NCBI RefSeq assembly: GCF_002251435.1 | Contig: NZ_NPJI01000110.1 | Location: 248,001 to 312,000 of the forward strand | Length of the DNA stretch: 64,000 bases | Source: Prevotella sp. P2-180 | GTDB lineage: Bacteria; Bacteroidota; Bacteroidia; Bacteroidales; Bacteroidaceae | Reading direction: 5' to 3' | Shown: positions 8,533 to 16,508 of the stretch, in pieces | Layout: each line of letters opens with the position of its first letter | Numbering within the stretch: the stretch's first letter is position 1 | Position numbers and translations under genes: made by a program | Notes under the pieces: generated by a model | What the model was told of the DNA's origin: nothing | Databases searched by the model: none | The model's input: the letters and a program-made list of their open reading frames with translations, nothing else

Positions 8533-8853
8533 TTATTTAAAGGGGTTAATACTTCTGTATTTTGCATACTTGCTATGACCTGTATAAAACGACTCGCCAA
8601 CTTGGTAGGAATTGCATATTTCACCATAATTCACAAATTGTAAAAAGGACTGCAAATTTGCTTTCCATGCTTTGTCGTATGCCACCTTTGGGATGCCATC
8701 AGCCCGGAATAACGAACGTTGACAGGGATTTCTCACTACAGGAGGTTTGTGAAAGAGTACATAACCACCTATCGCTAAAATTGATACACCGGCGACAGCC
8801 CCAATGCCGATAAAGATTTTCTTGGCTGTTTTTCTTTTTTCTTTGTTTTCCAT
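8533..8853 (-). CDS. Single-pass membrane-anchored protein, unknown
   Basis: A 106-residue protein with a lysine-rich cytoplasmic start (MENKEKRKTAKK), one helix at about 13-33 and an external domain with two cysteines (C44, C80). No family is recognised. It is the first gene of the 8853-7930 operon and has its own promoter at 8947-8978, behind the terminator of the 563-residue gene. Confidence 0.5.
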   Translation of the reverse strand: MENKEKRKTAKKIFIGIGAVAGVSILAIGGYVLFHKPPVVRNPCQRSLFRADGIPKVAYDKAWKANLQSFLQFVNYGEICNSYQVGESFYTGHSKYAKYRSINPFK

Positions 8854-8946
8854 ATTTTTTTATTTTTTTCTCACCCATGCTTTCATGTCAAACACAGGTT
8901 AATTAATAATGAGTTGGAAAAAGAATGGTTATTTCTAAATCCGATG

Positions 8947-8978
8947 CAAAGGTACAAAATATAAATGAGCACCACAAG
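8947..8978 (-). promoter_or_regulatory. Promoter for the 8853-7930 small-gene operon
   Basis: On the minus strand CTTG (8975-8978), a 20-nt gap and TACCTTTG (8947-8954), matching the Bacteroidetes -33/-7 pattern. It leaves a leader of about 90 nt before the ATG at 8853. Confidence 0.65.
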
Positions 8979-8985
8979 AAAAACA

Positions 8986-9029
8986 ATTGACTTGCAATTG
9001 ACAATTGAATGTGTCAACTGCAAGTCAAT
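8986..9029 (-). terminator. Terminator after the 563-residue gene
   Basis: Read on the minus strand, an 18-bp stem with one non-Watson-Crick pair (outer arms ATTGACTTGCA / TGCAAGTCAAT) and an 8-nt loop, followed by TGTTTTTC. It lies about 27 nt after the stop codon. Confidence 0.8.
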
Positions 9030-9055
9030 CAAGTTATACTAATTGGGTGTATCGA

Positions 9056-10747
9056 TTAATAGTTAAATAAATGCTTTGCGAGTTTTAAAACCTCTGCATT
9101 GTCATTGTTCCATTTTTTCATGAAAGAAGACCAATTCTGTTTCGTGCCAAACAATCCTGGAAACTCTTGATTATATTCTGTATAACATTGACCAGGATCC
9201 ATTATTTTCTTAGCTGCACCTGCTGCTCTCACTATCATCAGTCGAGCCTTGGGTTTAGATTCTCCCTCTACAAGTTTCCGGAGATGCTTATAAAACTCTG
9301 CGCCATTTGGGTCTTTTATGAACTCGCGAATCGAAGAGTTTTCGAAGGAATTATCTTCATTACGACCTCCTGTCTTGTCTAAACCTAGTACAACACCAAA
9401 ATACAATCCTCGTCTTTTATGGTTGTATGGTTGCACACACAAAATTGTAACAGCATCGCCAACATCTACACCTAGACGCTTTGGAGTCAAATAGCCATTA
9501 ACTATCATAGTTCCTTTCATTCCTACTTCTACTTTACCTTGCCATTTGCCATATACAGCATCAATAGCCTTGCTAAAATACGTATAGTTATTTTTCTTTA
9601 TGTTATTCTCTACATACTGGGTAATCCTACATCTACAACCTTTGTATTGTGCAAAATCCATAGACAGTTGAATGTCGCAGCAATAAATGTTACCATTTTC
9701 ATCTTCTTGTATAATACCTTCTTTCGGTTTACGAATGTTGCTTATAATATATTCAAGAAATGAAATGTAATCTTCATATAAACCTATCTGTAATTTCTGG
9801 AAATCGCTGGGGCAATAAGGTCCATCGCTATTATTCAAGAAGCGCATGAATATATCCTGTTGTCTCTCAGTTGGCGCGTCGCAGTCAAATTGGCAGGTCA
9901 ATAGGTCTTTAATATCCAGTATAAAATTATGGTTATTAACCTTGTAGGTCAGTAGATTTTTACCTGAGATGCCGTCGTTTTTTGTTTCCTCCATTAACGA
10001 TGACTGGATAATCTCGATAATACTCTTTAGATGCTCGCATTTTAAGCATCTTTTTGACATGGTTTCACGTCTTTTCCAATTATCCCATAAAGGTGTAAAG
10101 AATGCTTGTCTTGTGGTAGTTTGACTATGCACATTGATTTGATATTTTAATCTTTCAATGCACTCTACTATCTGAGGTATATCTGGGGTTATTTGCAGTT
10201 CATGGAAATCCGCATCATATCGGAAAGTATGAGTATAAGCGGACGAAATGTGGCGATCACAAATAAAATACTCAACATTTGGCTGAAGACTTTCAAAGTC
10301 TAATCCTTTAGGATGTTCTGCGGCATTGTATTCCAATATTTTACCTGTATCGGCACTTTTCTTGTATGTAGAGAAAGGCTTTGAAGGTCGGAATACACAA
10401 TTGGCAGGATCCTTTGCGATATACTCTTCTGCATCTTTATTATTCATAGCCAAAGGAACCCATTCATTATCAATAATAATGTACGGATTGTTAACAATGA
10501 CAGCACGTACTCCCAAATCATCCACATAGTTCATTCGGAAGTCTCTGCCGCTATAATTATATAGATTACCTATAAATAGTGCACTTTCTGGCCATATCTC
10601 TGTATTAGGTGATATTTCATGTATGTATGAAACAATCTCCGAGTAGTTGCTTCCAGTGTATCTTATAAAGCGAAAACGTCTGTTTCGCGTTTTCGAGCCT
10701 AACTCAAACTTTGTCAGACTAAAGATATTTATTTTTTCATAATCCAT
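9056..10747 (-). CDS. Large protein of unknown function, cargo block 1
   Basis: A 563-residue soluble protein with no signal peptide or membrane helix. The start is taken at ATG 10747 (MDYEKINIF); a longer frame would use TTG at 10753. Visible points are a CLKCEH cysteine pair near residue 234, further cysteines in CQFDCD, and a C-terminal region with GVDVGDAVTILCV and GVVLGLDKTGG that looks like a small beta barrel. I do not recognise a family or catalytic motif. It is coupled to the 77-residue acidic gene upstream (2-nt gap), and the pair ends at a strong terminator, so it is a self-contained two-gene unit. Confidence 0.7.
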   Translation of the reverse strand: MDYEKINIFSLTKFELGSKTRNRRFRFIRYTGSNYSEIVSYIHEISPNTEIWPESALFIGNLYNYSGRDFRMNYVDDLGVRAVIVNNPYIIIDNEWVPLAMNNKDAEEYIAKDPANCVFRPSKPFSTYKKSADTGKILEYNAAEHPKGLDFESLQPNVEYFICDRHISSAYTHTFRYDADFHELQITPDIPQIVECIERLKYQINVHSQTTTRQAFFTPLWDNWKRRETMSKRCLKCEHLKSIIEIIQSSLMEETKNDGISGKNLLTYKVNNHNFILDIKDLLTCQFDCDAPTERQQDIFMRFLNNSDGPYCPSDFQKLQIGLYEDYISFLEYIISNIRKPKEGIIQEDENGNIYCCDIQLSMDFAQYKGCRCRITQYVENNIKKNNYTYFSKAIDAVYGKWQGKVEVGMKGTMIVNGYLTPKRLGVDVGDAVTILCVQPYNHKRRGLYFGVVLGLDKTGGRNEDNSFENSSIREFIKDPNGAEFYKHLRKLVEGESKPKARLMIVRAAGAAKKIMDPGQCYTEYNQEFPGLFGTKQNWSSFMKKWNNDNAEVLKLAKHLFNY

Positions 10748-10749
10748 AG

Positions 10750-10983
10750 TCAATCATTATTAATACATAAGTCAAAATCTCCGTCCGAATCATCATCTAT
10801 CCAAAGATCATATTCTTCGCAAACTCGTTCTATGTCATCTTCAATCCAATCCCAGTCCCATTCTTCATGTATTTCTACAGTAAAAAAAGCACAGGAATTG
10901 GAGTATGCCTTATGATAATACACACTACAATTGAAGTTTTCCAGTGCATCATAGATAGCACTTTTTATCTTAATTGGATTCAT
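10750..10983 (-). CDS. Small acidic protein upstream of the 563-residue gene
   Basis: A 77-residue protein with a strongly acidic second half (EEWDWDWIEDDIERV, then DDDSDGDFD). It could be a partner or inhibitor of the 563-residue protein: the stop codon is 2 nt before that gene's ATG. No family is recognised. Its start lies 52 nt from the left end of IS1380 remnant B. Confidence 0.6.
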   Translation of the reverse strand: MNPIKIKSAIYDALENFNCSVYYHKAYSNSCAFFTVEIHEEWDWDWIEDDIERVCEEYDLWIDDDSDGDFDLCINND

Positions 10984-11034
10984 TGATAATTTCTTTTTTA
11001 TATATATGAATTAAAGATTTATACATTTAATACA

Positions 11035-11304
11035 CCTAAATTCCGCAGCACTTTAGTTTAACTTTTTAATAAGTTCCTGAGCAACAAAATATTGCCCAGG
11101 ATTTTGCCATGTCAGATTTTTCACTTACCTTAGTGCTGCAACTCAAGACAAGCAAAAATCATCAATGACATGGCAAAGGTAAGCATAAAATCTGAGAAAA
11201 TCACTCCTTTTGGAGGAATATTTCACGTGAGGGAGCATTCTCCTCGTTTTGTGGGTTCGGTAATCGACAAAGTCCTGGGACTTCGGTGCACATCGTTCGG
11301 CTAT
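11035..11304 (+). mobile_element. IS1380-family remnant B, left part
   Basis: The first 270 bp of the element: inverted-repeat end CCTAAATTCCGCA, leader hairpin, promoter and about 48 codons of transposase (MAKVSIKSEKITPFGG start at 11170). Similarity to the other copies stops at CGGCTAT (about 11304), just before the GC insertion found in A, C, D and E. The matching right part is 14875-15134, so cargo block 2 lies inside what was one IS or between two IS copies. Confidence 0.85.
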
Positions 11305-11465
11305 AAGCACAGTGCAGCGAGTCAAGAAGGAATTTGTGGCTTGACGAAACAAATAATACCACGATTTTTGTAAATTTTATCTGTATATTGAACTAAAACG
11401 CAAAGTAATTTTGATAATTTCTCCACTTTTTAATGATTTTATGCATGTATTTGAAGAAATAAGTG

Positions 11466-11473
11466 TAATTTTG
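11466..11473 (+). promoter_or_regulatory. -7 box for the XRE/AriA/AriB operon
   Basis: TAATTTTG, 23 nt before the XRE start codon. No good -33 box at the right distance is seen. Confidence 0.45.
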
Positions 11474-11496
11474 CAACAAAATAAATCATGTAACTC

Positions 11497-11700
11497 ATGG
11501 AAAGTAAAGACTTGAACCGATTGAAGGTTGTTCTGGTGGAGCAAAAGAGAACCGCAAAATGGTTATCAGAGCAGATTGGGAAAGATCCTGCCACAGTCAG
11601 CAAGTGGTGTACCAATTCGTCTCAACCCTCATTAGAAACCCTAAACAGAATATCAGAGATTCTTAATGTCAAACTGAGTGACCTCGTCCGTAAGGATTAA
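11497..11700 (+). CDS. XRE-family HTH regulator
   Basis: A 67-residue protein that is almost entirely one Cro/C1-type helix-turn-helix (AKWLSEQIGKDPATVSKWCT, then PSLETLNRISEILNV). Such one-domain regulators commonly control restriction-modification or defence genes. It is 33 nt upstream of the AAA ATPase gene, in the same direction, and probably autoregulates this operon. Its target site is not identified. Confidence 0.85.
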   Translation: MESKDLNRLKVVLVEQKRTAKWLSEQIGKDPATVSKWCTNSSQPSLETLNRISEILNVKLSDLVRKD

Positions 11701-11733
11701 GTTTCAATTATTATATAAAAAAGAATTACAACT

Positions 11734-12483
11734 ATGTATATTAGTGAATTTTATATAGAAGGTCTTTGGGGCTCAAAGGCTCTGAAATGGAAAAATATCC
11801 GTCAAGATCTAAATATTTTAGTTGGTATCAATGGTGCAGGTAAGACGACTCTGCTCGATGCCATCTACAACTACTATTGCACCAAGGCAAAGCCAAAGCT
11901 TTATACCAAGGCTTCGGGCAACGAGATTGATATTCCTGTGATACAGGTTTCTTCCTTTGATGTCCCTGCAGATGCCAAAAAGAAGAACAATAGTCCTTTG
12001 CTCAACCGTCTGCTTTCCGTGGTACTCCAGAATCTCGATCAGATGTCATTCTTCAACTACCGAATGATACCTATCAATTATCCTTCCGAGACGAAACGTA
12101 TCAATGCGCGTATTGAGATGTTCTTCAAACTTGTCAACAGTTTCTTTGGTGAAACAAAGAAGTCTATCGATATAGACAAGACAAAGAATACTATCATTTT
12201 CGTGACCAAAAATGGCGAGACCTTGCAATTATCCGACCTGTCTGCTGGCGAAAAACAGTTGCTCTACCTATTGCTGACAGTCTTTCTGATGGATGAAAAG
12301 CCATCAATACTGTTGCTCGACGAACCAGAACTCTCACTCCATATCACTTGGCAAGAGAAGCTGTTGGATGCATTGCGAAAGTTGAATCCAGCATGTCAAA
12401 TCATTATGACAACACACTCACCAAGCATCTTCGTAAATGGTTGGCGTGATCATCTTGTTTTCGTTGATAATCTGATAAAGTAA
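11734..12483 (+). CDS. ariA: PARIS-like AriA: AAA/ABC-type ATPase
   Basis: A 249-residue SMC/ABC-like ATPase: Walker A GINGAGKTT (31-39), signature LSAGEKQ (169-175), Walker B ILLLDEPE (192-199) and the H-loop TTHSPS (226-231). The next gene, 3 nt away, is a DUF4435/TOPRIM protein. This AAA-plus-DUF4435 pairing is that of PARIS anti-phage systems, where the ATPase holds the toxin until a phage anti-restriction protein is sensed. At 249 residues it is, as far as I recall, shorter than well-studied AriA proteins. The symbol rests on gene pairing and domains, not on a database match. An OLD-like system is the alternative. Confidence 0.72.
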   Translation: MYISEFYIEGLWGSKALKWKNIRQDLNILVGINGAGKTTLLDAIYNYYCTKAKPKLYTKASGNEIDIPVIQVSSFDVPADAKKKNNSPLLNRLLSVVLQNLDQMSFFNYRMIPINYPSETKRINARIEMFFKLVNSFFGETKKSIDIDKTKNTIIFVTKNGETLQLSDLSAGEKQLLYLLLTVFLMDEKPSILLLDEPELSLHITWQEKLLDALRKLNPACQIIMTTHSPSIFVNGWRDHLVFVDNLIK

Positions 12484-12486
12484 GCT

Positions 12487-13377
12487 ATGGCAGTAACAAA
12501 CAGTCAGTTGAATGCTTTCGAAGCAGCGATAGTAAGAAACATCTCCGCAGGGACCATCCTTGCAGGGTATGACATCTGCTTTCGCGTGGAAGATGCTGTG
12601 GATATTGCCTTTTGGCAGAAGTTGTTGGAGCCGAAAACAAGGGACAAGAAAGTGAAGTTCTTCCCTTTCGTTCAGTATGGAAGCAAGCGTATTACTGGCA
12701 AGTCATACATCATGAAGCATCAAGCGCAAGCAAATGCAAACTACATACTTTGTGTTGACAGCGACCTTGACCGCATTCTTGGTAAGGAGGGCTTTGATGC
12801 CGAACATTACATCCTGCAGACTTACGCCTACTCTTGGGAAAACCATCATTGCTGGAGTCAGGCTCTGCAATTGACGTGGATGCAATGGCAGAAGAATGTA
12901 GAGTTTGATTTCACGGCATTCTTGTCTGGATTGAGTGCAGTTATCTATGATGCTTTTGTGTTGATGCTCACTAAGAAACGCCTGTTTCACAGAGGATTTA
13001 CACTTGATACACTCTGTAACTGTATAGATAAAGTACAAGGAAATCAAAAAGAGGCATTACTCCATAATGGAGAAGGTATATTGTCGGCTATAGCGAACAA
13101 TATATATCTCAAAATGGAGAATGTCGCCTCCGAAACTACAGAAGACATTAGCCTGACTATACAGAGATTGGAAGAACTTGGTATCAGCCAAGCCAATTGT
13201 TATCTTTATATGCAAGGACATTCAGTATTCAATCTTGTAAGCCGAATTGGCAAGGCTTTACTTGATGAATCATTTGAATATCAAGTTCTCATTCCTTCGT
13301 TCTCCATAGATAATGATTATCAAGAACTTAATTCAATCAAAAAAGATATTGCGAAAGTATTCGTTCAAAGCAATTGA
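12487..13377 (+). CDS. ariB: PARIS-like AriB: DUF4435 TOPRIM effector
   Basis: A 296-residue protein with TOPRIM-type acidic residues: E35 in FRVEDAVDIAFW and D91/D93 in CVDSDLDRI. The DUF4435 marker YSWENH is at 115-120. In PARIS the released AriB is a toxic nuclease (reported to act on tRNA). The motif is VEDAVDIAFW where I would expect VEG-x-DD, so its activity needs testing. It is coupled to ariA (3-nt gap). The stop codon is followed by 540 nt of repeat-rich, non-coding DNA. Confidence 0.75.
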   Translation: MAVTNSQLNAFEAAIVRNISAGTILAGYDICFRVEDAVDIAFWQKLLEPKTRDKKVKFFPFVQYGSKRITGKSYIMKHQAQANANYILCVDSDLDRILGKEGFDAEHYILQTYAYSWENHHCWSQALQLTWMQWQKNVEFDFTAFLSGLSAVIYDAFVLMLTKKRLFHRGFTLDTLCNCIDKVQGNQKEALLHNGEGILSAIANNIYLKMENVASETTEDISLTIQRLEELGISQANCYLYMQGHSVFNLVSRIGKALLDESFEYQVLIPSFSIDNDYQELNSIKKDIAKVFVQSN

Positions 13378-13460
13378 TAATCGTTTTTCCTAAGGATGAC
13401 CTTTATGAATATGGTATCAATAATAGAAATCTCGATCTCTTTAGCATGGATGTCGCTACA

Positions 13461-13727
13461 ACTCTACACTCTACATTATTTGAGGTTAAGTCCCACTGTT
13501 TCAATAAGTTGCAGAATGTAGAGTGTGTTCTAACTCTACATTCACCCTACATTCGCCCTACATTATCGCATTTTCGGCGTTTTTTCGGCTTGCATTTTCG
13601 ATTTTTCGGTGCTTCTTCGACTTGATGTAGGGTGAATGTAGGGATGATGTAGGGCTGGAAGGCACTCTACATTCTCCAACCCACTGATTATCAGCGAGAA
13701 ATTGCCAAATAATGTAGAGTGTAGAGT
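13461..13727. repeat. Large nested inverted repeat downstream of ariB
   Basis: A perfect 22-bp inverted repeat, 13461-13482 (starts ACTCTACACTCTACATT) and 13706-13727, encloses 223 bp. Nested inside, 13536-13552 (CTACATTCACCCTACAT) is complementary to 13625-13641, and further ATGTAGGG / CCCTACAT units occur on both sides. No gene is seen from 13378 to 13919. The shape would allow a long hairpin in single-stranded DNA or RNA. It is not preceded by a reverse transcriptase. Confidence 0.8.
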
Positions 13728-13811
13728 GTTAGCGAAGCAGGCTTATATACGAGAGAATTAAGACTTGAATAAGCCAACAAATCCAATCGTCTTCGTCCAC
13801 TCTGTCACTCT

Positions 13812-13854
13812 TATGACAGTCGCCTGCCATAGTTACGACAGTCGCCTGTCGTAA
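13812..13854. repeat. Two tandem hairpins with identical TCGC loops
   Basis: 13812-13831 (TATGACAG-TCGC-CTGCCATA, one mismatch) and 13833-13854 (TTACGACAG-TCGC-CTGTCGTAA, perfect 9-bp stem). Both share the core GACAGTCGCCTG; a degenerate third copy (GACAGTCGGCGG) follows at 13858. Confidence 0.7.
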
Positions 13855-13898
13855 GCTGACAGTCGGCGGAACATAAGGTTACGTTAAGAGGTTAAAAG

Positions 13899-13956
13899 GT
13901 TTGAATGGTTTGAAGGGGTTTGAATGGTTTGAAGGGTTTGGGAAGTTTGAGAAGTT
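13899..13956. repeat. Octanucleotide tandem repeat at the 5' edge of the dinD remnant
   Basis: Degenerate head-to-tail copies of GGTTTGAA/GGTTTGAAG (period about 8). It reads openly into the dinD frame and lies where the missing BRO-like N-terminus of DinD should begin. Confidence 0.75.
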
Positions 13957-14624
13957 CCAATGTAGGACAGAATATATTGGATCATTTTATTGACGTCAAT
14001 AAGATGATAACTGCAGGAAAAGGTGCTCAGCGAGAAGTGGATGACATTATGCTCACCCGCTATGCTTGCTATCTGGTCGCACAGAATGGCGACCCAAGAA
14101 AGCCGCAGATTGCTTTTGCACAGACTTATTTTGCAGTTCAAACCCGTCGTGCAGAACTGATAGAGCAACGTCTTTTGGAAGTAGAGCGAGTTAAAGCACG
14201 AGCCAAATTGCAGGAGACAGAACGAAAACTTTCAGGCATCTTGTATGAACGTGGAGTAAATGACCAGACTTTCGCTGTTATCCGTTCCAAAGGGGATCAG
14301 GCACTCTTCCGTTTGAGCACAAACATGATGAAACGCAAGTTGGGGATGCCACAAGGCCGTCCTCTTGCCGATTTCCTTCCCACTATAAGCATCAAGGCAA
14401 AAGACTTCGCTGCAGAGATGACAAGTGTCAATGTGCAAGCCAAAGACCTTCAAGGTGAAGCATCCATCACACGGGAACATGTTGACAATAATGCCGCAGT
14501 ACGTAAGATGCTCACAGAGCGAGGTATTATCCCGGAAAATCTTCCTCCTGCAGAGGATGTCAAAAAGGTAGAACGCCGTTTGGTAAGTGAGCAGAAGAAA
14601 ATGCTGAAGAACAAGAAGAAATAA
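13920..14624 (+). pseudogene. dinD: DinD-like protein, 5' truncated
   Basis: The core running from HFIDVNKMI through EVDDIMLTRYACYL to FAQTYFAVQTRR is the conserved part of DinD (DNA-damage-inducible protein D). The normal first 60-70 residues are missing; the frame instead runs back into octanucleotide repeats. It starts only with TTG (13920) or with an internal ATG at 14004, and the C-terminus is intact (KKMLKNKKK). In Bacteroidales dinD is often found in type I restriction loci, and a type I methylase remnant follows 30 nt later, so both are probably left from one locus. Confidence 0.75.
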
Positions 14625-14654
14625 TCTATCTTCTCATTAAGAAAAGAATAACTT

Positions 14655-14880
14655 ATGGATATTCAAAAAAGAAACAACGATAAAGAGATTTACGCTCCTC
14701 TAAAGTCTAAATGGCTTGTTATGAAGCCCGAATAGGAAGTCCGACAAAAATATATTTGCCGCTTAGTTGATAGCTATGGCTACTCCCTTGACCGGATGGA
14801 TCAAGAAATACAAGTATCTAATTCGCAACGTGGTCAGGGTGCGGCGCGAGCCGACATTGTTGTTTGGCGTAGTAAAGTGG
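14655..14880 (+). pseudogene. Type I restriction-modification methylase, 5' fragment with stop
   Basis: It starts MDIQKRNNDKEIYAPLKSKW and continues, after an in-frame TAG at 14733-14735, as EVRQKYICRLVDSYGYSLD and then RGQGAARADIVVWRSK. This is the HsdR_N-like start of Bacteroidales type I N-6 adenine methylases. At 14875 it joins the 3' part of IS1380 remnant B in the same reading frame at AAGTGGATAAGGAC. Doubly dead: a nonsense codon and loss of the rest of the gene. Confidence 0.7.
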
Positions 14881-15134
14881 ATAAGGACGGCAAGGCACTA
14901 TCAGCTGAATATCTACACGGACAACAAATCATATCAGAACCCTTTTGCATTCACTGACGGCTAAGAACCGAATTCGCGGGTAAACGGCAGCATAAAGCCC
15001 CTGTAATGCTTGACGGGGTAAGGGGAAGCTGGGCATGACCCATGCATAATTACGTCTGTAGTGGCAAGACTATAGTCAGAAGGAGAAGCGAACTGCAAAA
15101 TTAGTCAGCATCAATATTAGTTGCGGATTTTAGG
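14875..15134 (+). mobile_element. IS1380-family remnant B, right part
   Basis: It matches the last 260 bp of remnant A: transposase codons for the C-terminal peptide ending FTDG (stop at 14962-14964) and the terminal repeat TGCGGATTTTAGG. It abuts the methylase fragment on its left and cuts a minus-strand gene fragment on its right. Confidence 0.85.
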
Positions 15135-15223
15135 CAATAATGGTTTTCTTCAAGAACAAATACTTTTTTCCCTGCAAGTCCTTCTTGATAATTCATTCCG
15201 ACCCACGGGTAAAAATGACACAT
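15135..15223 (-). pseudogene. Gene fragment cut by the IS end
   Basis: On the minus strand MCHFYPWVGMNYQEGLAG then KKVFVLEENHYC reads up to the IS border and stops making sense there. The FYPWVG.NY..GL.GK pattern resembles the start of a conserved hypothetical family in Bacteroidales. The start codon (15223) is uncertain. It would have been the fourth gene of the GTPase operon. Confidence 0.4.
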
Positions 15224-15263
15224 TTGTTGGCTTTGAGCAGCTTCGACAGTTCGTTCATTAGTA

Positions 15264-16037
15264 TTATTCTGGAAATTCGAAATCTATTATCACAACAGTT
15301 TCGTAGCGGTACTTAGTAGCAGAATGGAAGTCAGCGCTCAACTTAAAGATTCCTACTGCAGAATATAAATTGAATGCAATATCAAGTGACTTATTTGTCT
15401 CTGTAGACATTGAAAAAGATATATGCTGAGTCAGATCATGGTTTCCTCCATTTTCTAATGGATTAAGAGCGTTCAGCATGTTCTTTACAGTTGGGTCAGC
15501 AATCAAATTGTATAATTCTGCTTTCTTCTTTGCACGTTGCCAGTCTTCATATGTTATTGATTTTCCTTTTGCTTTACTTTCAAGAACATATTTACTATTG
15601 AGTTTGTTTTCCTCCTCTCGTTTTACGGAGGCATCACATTCCATAAATTTACACTTCACTTTTGCAGAAGCGTCCCATTTCCTGGAATTGACTTGTTCAA
15701 CAGCAAATGCGCCTCTCATCTCTTTTGCGCCGAGATTTCTTGCAATATCAAACAGGCAGGTACATTTCTGCTGAATTACATAATCCTTCAATGCTGAGAC
15801 ACTTACATAAACATTGTGTTCATAAGGACTTCTTACGAACGTATCTCCTGCCGAAGGTGTAGTATCACAAGGATAAAATGAAATGTTGTTCTCTCTAAGA
15901 GAGGGCAGATCGTATTCTAAAGAGCAAACATCTATATTGTCGAAGTACTCTGGGGAATAGTCACGGTATCTCTCGGGGTGAAATGCTAATTCGTCATGTT
16001 GAAGAACGATAACATCTTTAGGTCGTTTTATATCCAT
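15264..16037 (-). CDS. Unknown soluble protein, third gene of the GTPase operon
   Basis: A 257-residue protein with no signal peptide or membrane segment. The centre is highly charged (KWDASAKVKCKFMEC, then KREEENKLNSKYVLESKAKGK). The end is predicted beta-rich (YRYETVVIIDFEFPE). No family is recognised. Its ATG overlaps the end of the preceding gene by 10 nt, so it is translationally coupled to the tail-anchored protein and should act with it and with the GTPase-like protein. Confidence 0.65.
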   Translation of the reverse strand: MDIKRPKDVIVLQHDELAFHPERYRDYSPEYFDNIDVCSLEYDLPSLRENNISFYPCDTTPSAGDTFVRSPYEHNVYVSVSALKDYVIQQKCTCLFDIARNLGAKEMRGAFAVEQVNSRKWDASAKVKCKFMECDASVKREEENKLNSKYVLESKAKGKSITYEDWQRAKKKAELYNLIADPTVKNMLNALNPLENGGNHDLTQHISFSMSTETNKSLDIAFNLYSAVGIFKLSADFHSATKYRYETVVIIDFEFPE

Positions 16038-16507
16038 ATTATACTTAAAATAAGAATTAGTATGAGGATTGCCGCAAAGGTTATTGCCAATCTCTTGTTA
16101 AAACTTTTTTTTTTGAGAGCCTCTTTGTCTGTTTCTGGGATTGTACATCCATACAGTCGGGCTTCATTCGTCAATAAAGAACATTCTTCTTCTTCGTTTG
16201 CTGCATTAATTATCAATGCACGGTAACAAATTTTTCTGTCAGATTTGTCGGTTTCTACGAAATGTCCGGAGACAAGTGTAACCCGATCCTTTATCTTTCG
16301 AATTCTGCTTTTGTCTTGCGTTAATCTTTTTAGAGTTGGCGTCAGTATCGTGTACCTTTCCAAATCTATAGAAGTAAGATTTGCAAATTCTTTAATGTAT
16401 TTGCTTGTTCCTGATTGTAGACGTTGTCCATCCAAAGACAGAACTGTTTCAAAGGTTTCAGGAATATTTTGAATCCATAATGTTATCTTAGATAATGATT
16501 TTTCCAT
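16028..16507 (-). CDS. Tail-anchored membrane protein, second gene of the GTPase operon
   Basis: A 159-residue protein: a soluble cytoplasmic domain of about 135 residues, then a basic stretch (LKKKSFNKR) and one C-terminal helix (about 140-159, AITFAAILILILILSIIWI). No family is recognised. The ATG is 1 nt after the stop of the GTPase-like gene, and the 3' end overlaps the next gene by 10 nt. It is a likely membrane partner or sensor for the GTPase. Confidence 0.65.
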   Translation of the reverse strand: MEKSLSKITLWIQNIPETFETVLSLDGQRLQSGTSKYIKEFANLTSIDLERYTILTPTLKRLTQDKSRIRKIKDRVTLVSGHFVETDKSDRKICYRALIINAANEEEECSLLTNEARLYGCTIPETDKEALKKKSFNKRLAITFAAILILILILSIIWI

Positions 16508-16508
16508 A

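Noticed and set aside
13461..13854. Retron non-coding RNA or oriT
   Set aside because: No reverse transcriptase and no relaxase nearby; palindromes alone are not enough.
14767..14964. 65-codon open frame spanning the methylase/IS1380 junction
   Set aside because: Its first half is the methylase fragment read in the wrong frame; the second half is only the transposase tail.
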